A stretch of DNA of 64,000 nucleotides from Ligula intestinalis (Eukaryota > Platyhelminthes > Cestoda > Diphyllobothriidea > Diphyllobothriidae): positions 13,829,661-13,893,660 of the forward strand of contig JAYGXS010000010.1 in NCBI GenBank assembly GCA_036362985.1, given 5' to 3'. A program made the position numbers and the translations under genes. Below the pieces are notes generated by a model. That model saw only the letters and a program-made list of their open reading frames with translations, searched no databases and was not told where the DNA came from. Positions 60,680-64,000 of this stretch are shown here, in pieces. Every line of letters begins with the position of its first letter. Position 1 is the stretch's first letter.

Positions 60680-60880
60680 CTACGACGACAGTTCAAAAAT
60701 CGCTTCCGATGACGTCCACCATATAATTCAACAAATTTAATGCAAACGCAGTGACTTAGATGGGAAATAGTTTGAAGTGGTAGTAGACTTGCGTTGCATC
60801 TATCGCGCTCCATCTTCCTCCACCCGCCAGAGCCCGATATCAAGACAAAGTCGAGAAAGTCAAAACGCATCTGCCACGCA
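60680..60880 (-). repeat. Family A dispersed repeat, copy 6
   Basis: Reverse complement: CGACTTTGTCTTGATATCGGG, GGTGGAGGAAGATGG, GCGCGATAGATGCAACGCAAGTC, then GTGGACGTCATCGG and AACTGTCG. Confidence 0.6.
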
Positions 60881-61299
60881 GCCCTTTTACGGGCACTTTG
60901 CAATACAATACTGATAATATAAGCAAGAAAAGGTTTAAGCGAAATCCCTTTTAGAACCAGAAAATCTCATTAAAGGTTAGTTGAAATCAGATGGGAGTAA
61001 GTGAAAAGGCTCCACTGTTTTTCAGAAACAAGCGATGAAATTTGAAACAAATACAAGCTCAAACTAACAACCTACCTTACCACAGATCAGGGGTGGGAAA
61101 CAAACCTTGGCAATTTATGATTGCCATGTCACCGTGCTGTCTTCGAGCTTTGTAGTACAGGACATTCTTTGTGGCAGATCTCTGGCCTCAGCTCAATTGT
61201 TGGCGGTCCGTGGTTATATTTTGTTTTCGTATCCTGGAGTCTGCTTGTTTTAAATCTAATTTGCTCTGAAAGACGTTTTACTATCGTTTTTCATTTGAA

Positions 61300-62733
61300 C
61301 TAGGAAAACTGCCATCTGAATGGAAAATGGCAAATATTTACCCGATATACAAGGGTGGAGCCCGTACGAAGGTCAACAATTACCGGCCCGTCAGCCTAAC
61401 TTGCAGTTGCTGTAAGGTGATGGAAACGATAATTAAGAAGACGACAATGGAGTTCTTGGAGGAGAACAACCTACTGTCAGGGCTCCAACACGGCTTCAAA
61501 ATGAACCATTCTTGCCTTTCCAGCCTTCTACTCTCCACTGAGCAGTGGACTCGCGCACTAGATGAAGATGGTAAGGTTGACGTCATCTATACGGACTTCA
61601 AGAGGGCATTCGACAGCGTCCCACATAAGCGTCTAATGTATAAATTGTCAGAAATTGGCATAAGAGGAAACCTGCTGGCATGGATCACAGATTTTCTCAC
61701 AGGGCGATCGCAAACTGTGTGCGTCAGTGACTCAAAGTCAAACCCTTAATCTGTTCTGATTGGCGTCCCCCAAGGCTCTGTCTTAGGGCCACTGCTCTTC
61801 CTTATCTATATCAACGACTGTGTCAACGACCTGGGTTGCAGCGCTATCATGTTTGCCGACGACGTCAAACTCTTGAGAGCCATCAGGTCTGATGCCGATA
61901 GGAAAGCGCTTCAAGAGAGTTTCAATCGACTTAGCTGCTGGTCTGCTCGTTGGCTTTTAAACTTCAACATTAGTAAGTGTGTGGTTTTAAGACCCCGTAC
62001 TAGAAGGACTGATGAGGAGAACGATTCCTTCCAATACCTCCTCGATGGGCACCCGCTTTCAAATGTGAACGAACAAAAGGATCTCGGTGTTCTAATAAAT
62101 TCCTCACTAAAACCATCTACTCAGTTTGTAAAGGCAGCTAAACGCACGACATAGGTGCTGTTTGCGATTAGGTGGGGATTCGTCAACATTGAAAAGGAGC
62201 TCTTCAGGAAAACCTACGGAGCGTTTGTTCGGTCCCACTTGGAGTATGCTGTCCAGGCCTGGCCTCCATGGTTCAAGAAGGATTACCTGCACCTGGAACG
62301 AGTGCAGGCGAGGGCTATGACGATGGTCAAGAATCTTGGTCATCTGCCTTATGAAGACAGACTGACCGAACTTGATCTTTTCCCTCTCAATCATAGGCAA
62401 ATCTCCGGGGACCTCATACAAACCTACCGTATTGTTAGAGGCCAAGACTGCGCCCTAGAATTTGATGATTTCTTCGAATTGGCTTGGACTGACCATCTGC
62501 GAGGTCACCCTTTTAAACTACAGAGGAAACCGGCCCGTATCGACGTTCGACGAAATGCCTTCTCTCAGAGGGTCATTGGAGCGTGTAACGGACTCCCGGA
62601 AAATGTGGTCCTCTCAGATACTGTTGACATTTTTATGCACAAACTTGATTCTCATTTGCTGAGAAACTGTGGCAGATATAATGAACAAAGTGTCAGTAGC
62701 AGCACCTTGCAGCTGGCTCACACTTATCGCTGA
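61300..62733 (+). pseudogene. CR1 reverse transcriptase with two in-frame stops
   Basis: A single frame from about 61300 to 62733, interrupted by TAA at 61747-61749 and TAG at 62152-62154. Motifs: NNYRPVSLTCSCCKVMETII, LSGLQHGF, YTDFKRAFDSVPHKRL (motif A), VPQGSVLGPLLFLIYIND, IMFADDVKLL (catalytic FADD), NEQKDLGVLI, FVRSHLEYAVQAW and NGLPENVVLSDTVDIF. No frameshift seen, so it decayed only by point changes. Confidence 0.93.
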
Positions 62734-62870
62734 TGTTAAGCCTACATTTGTACATTTGTATTATGTACTATTGTTACGGTGGACCTATTATGCGATTTTG
62801 GTTATGAATAGGGAGCTCAAGGGCGAAAGCCTTCTTCCCTTAATAAAGTGACTTAAAGTGACTTATCCCT
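61300..62870 (+). mobile_element. CR1-clade LINE, 5'-truncated
   Basis: Starts inside the RT region (LGKLPSEWK), so the 5' end, including the endonuclease, is missing. The 3' end carries a short AAAGTGACTT duplication at about 62844-62864, as expected for a CR1-type tail. Confidence 0.88.
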
Positions 62871-62939
62871 AGGTGCGTCAGCGGTCCTTAATGGGGGGGC
62901 AGACTAAGGCTCGGTAGACGTTGTTCGGGTAGTGCTCCG

Positions 62940-63200
62940 ATAAAGAATATCGTGCGTGAGTGAGGGTGACGGTGTTGATGGCACACGTAGGTGCAGGCTT
63001 AGGCATCAGTGGCCTGCGCCCGACTTCCCCCCCCCCCCTTCTATCTTCTTAACACTGTCTTGATGCCGGGCAGAGATGGCTAAGAGAAGAGAGGGTGTGG
63101 TAGGTACAAAACAAGTCCACCATTACTTTAAATTAATCCGCACGGAAGTCACCCTCCCTATACGGGGTGGACATCATCGAATGCAACTGTCGAACTGTCG
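62940..63200 (+). repeat. Family A dispersed repeat, copy 7
   Basis: ATCTTCTTAACACTGTCTTGATGCCGGG, AAGAGAGGGTGTGGTAGGTAC, GTGGACATCATCGAATGC and ACTGTCGAACTGTCGG in the family order. Preceded by a C homopolymer at 63027. Confidence 0.65.
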
Positions 63201-64000
63201 GATGCGATGAAGTGCCAGAAGAAAGGCAAATAAAGAACCCGTCGCTCCAGCAATGCCTCTTTTGCTTTTCCACCTCGTGGTGGGAATTACTTCTGTATCG
63301 TCCCCTCCTCAGCCGGCAGGCCAGGATGCACTTATCTTTGGTCGCCTGTAAAAACTAAACTCAGTCAAAAGTGACTACTTATATAGCGTGCAACTTCTTA
63401 CCATTATATTTCAATGCTCTCACAACTTTAACTTTATTGCATGGAAAGTAGGCAAAAGGTATTCTATAGTACACCCATTTGGTCGAAAATGACGTGTTCT
63501 CCAGATTTTTTATTCAAGAAAGACGACTTACAGTTTTGACAAACGTTTTCAAATTATCAAAAAATTTTGAAGCTGATCTACCTTTACGTTTGCGATTAAA
63601 GGTTCTCGTCCACGATATACATACCTTTTATCTAGGTACTTCGTGTGCTTCTCTATGCTCAAGATAAGGCGCCCAATGACGTTTTTGTATACTCCCTCAG
63701 GAGCACTACTTAATTGGCAGACTGGATGCTTCTTGAATAGATGTTAAACGGTTTTCAAAATCACTTCATTGCAAACTTTTTTAATCGAACACTACCCTGG
63801 TATAAGACGCAATCTTCTACTAAATGGGTATTATAAAAGATACTTTGTGTATATTTTTTCGTACAATGTATTTTAATTTCTGAGCGCACTAAGATTCAGT
63901 AGAAAAATGCATACTTCACGAATAGCTCCCCTTTTTGTCAAGTATAGTTTTCGCTAATGGCCGAAAATGCGGAGAATATTCAACAGCTGGCATCCTGGCG
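63201..64000. other. AT-rich end of window, nothing recognised
   Basis: Only short frames without motifs. Some AT-rich stretches weakly recall the foldback element, but not enough to call. Confidence 0.4.

Overview
The window is eukaryotic DNA. It holds one split protein-coding gene in a dense background of transposable elements. The gene is intron-rich with GT-AG introns, and the surroundings contain Penelope-like elements, RTE, CR1 and I-type LINEs, a Tigger transposon, tRNA-headed SINEs and a nuclear tRNA-Ser gene. Large TE-filled introns together with these retroelements suggest a flatworm, most likely a diphyllobothriid-type tapeworm. That assignment is inference; no species marker was identified.

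Main gene: a plus-strand DHHC palmitoyltransferase of the ZDHHC9/14/18 type, assembled by eye from nine coding exons between 10370 and 46058. The splice phases are consistent throughout (1,1,1,1,0,2,0,1), giving 1365 coding bases (455 aa) plus a stop. All family hallmarks are present: four hydrophobic stretches, DPG, a Cys-rich domain with DHHC, and TTxE. A candidate AATAAA lies about 117 bases after the stop.

Layout: 1-10003 is intergenic with repeats and no convincing gene. Intron 1 (10725-14187) holds a SINE, a hammerhead-like relic and an RTE tail. Intron 2 (14356-23140) holds a nearly full-length but broken RNase H-bearing LINE on the minus strand and the 5' end of a pogo-like element. 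Intron 3 (23279-33789) holds SINEs, an assembly gap, a Penelope fragment ending in a long hairpin, an RTE LINE split by a Tigger transposon, and an antisense tRNA-Ser(CGA). Introns 4-8 are shorter and carry copies of two unnamed repeat families. From 46059 onward there are Penelope relics, a nearly intact Penelope-like element (48585-50551), a large foldback element, a tandem pair of 165-bp units with hammerhead ribozyme cores (55781-56110), SINEs, and a 5'-truncated CR1 LINE (61300-62870).

The most interesting signal is a family of hammerhead-like motifs with a fixed geometry: CTGANGA, 19 nt, then GAAACGTC. It occurs at 55833, 47473 and 11092 (minus strand), with a decayed relative at 45470. 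At 55781-56110 two units lie in exact tandem, the arrangement known from Penelope-element termini and animal retrozymes.
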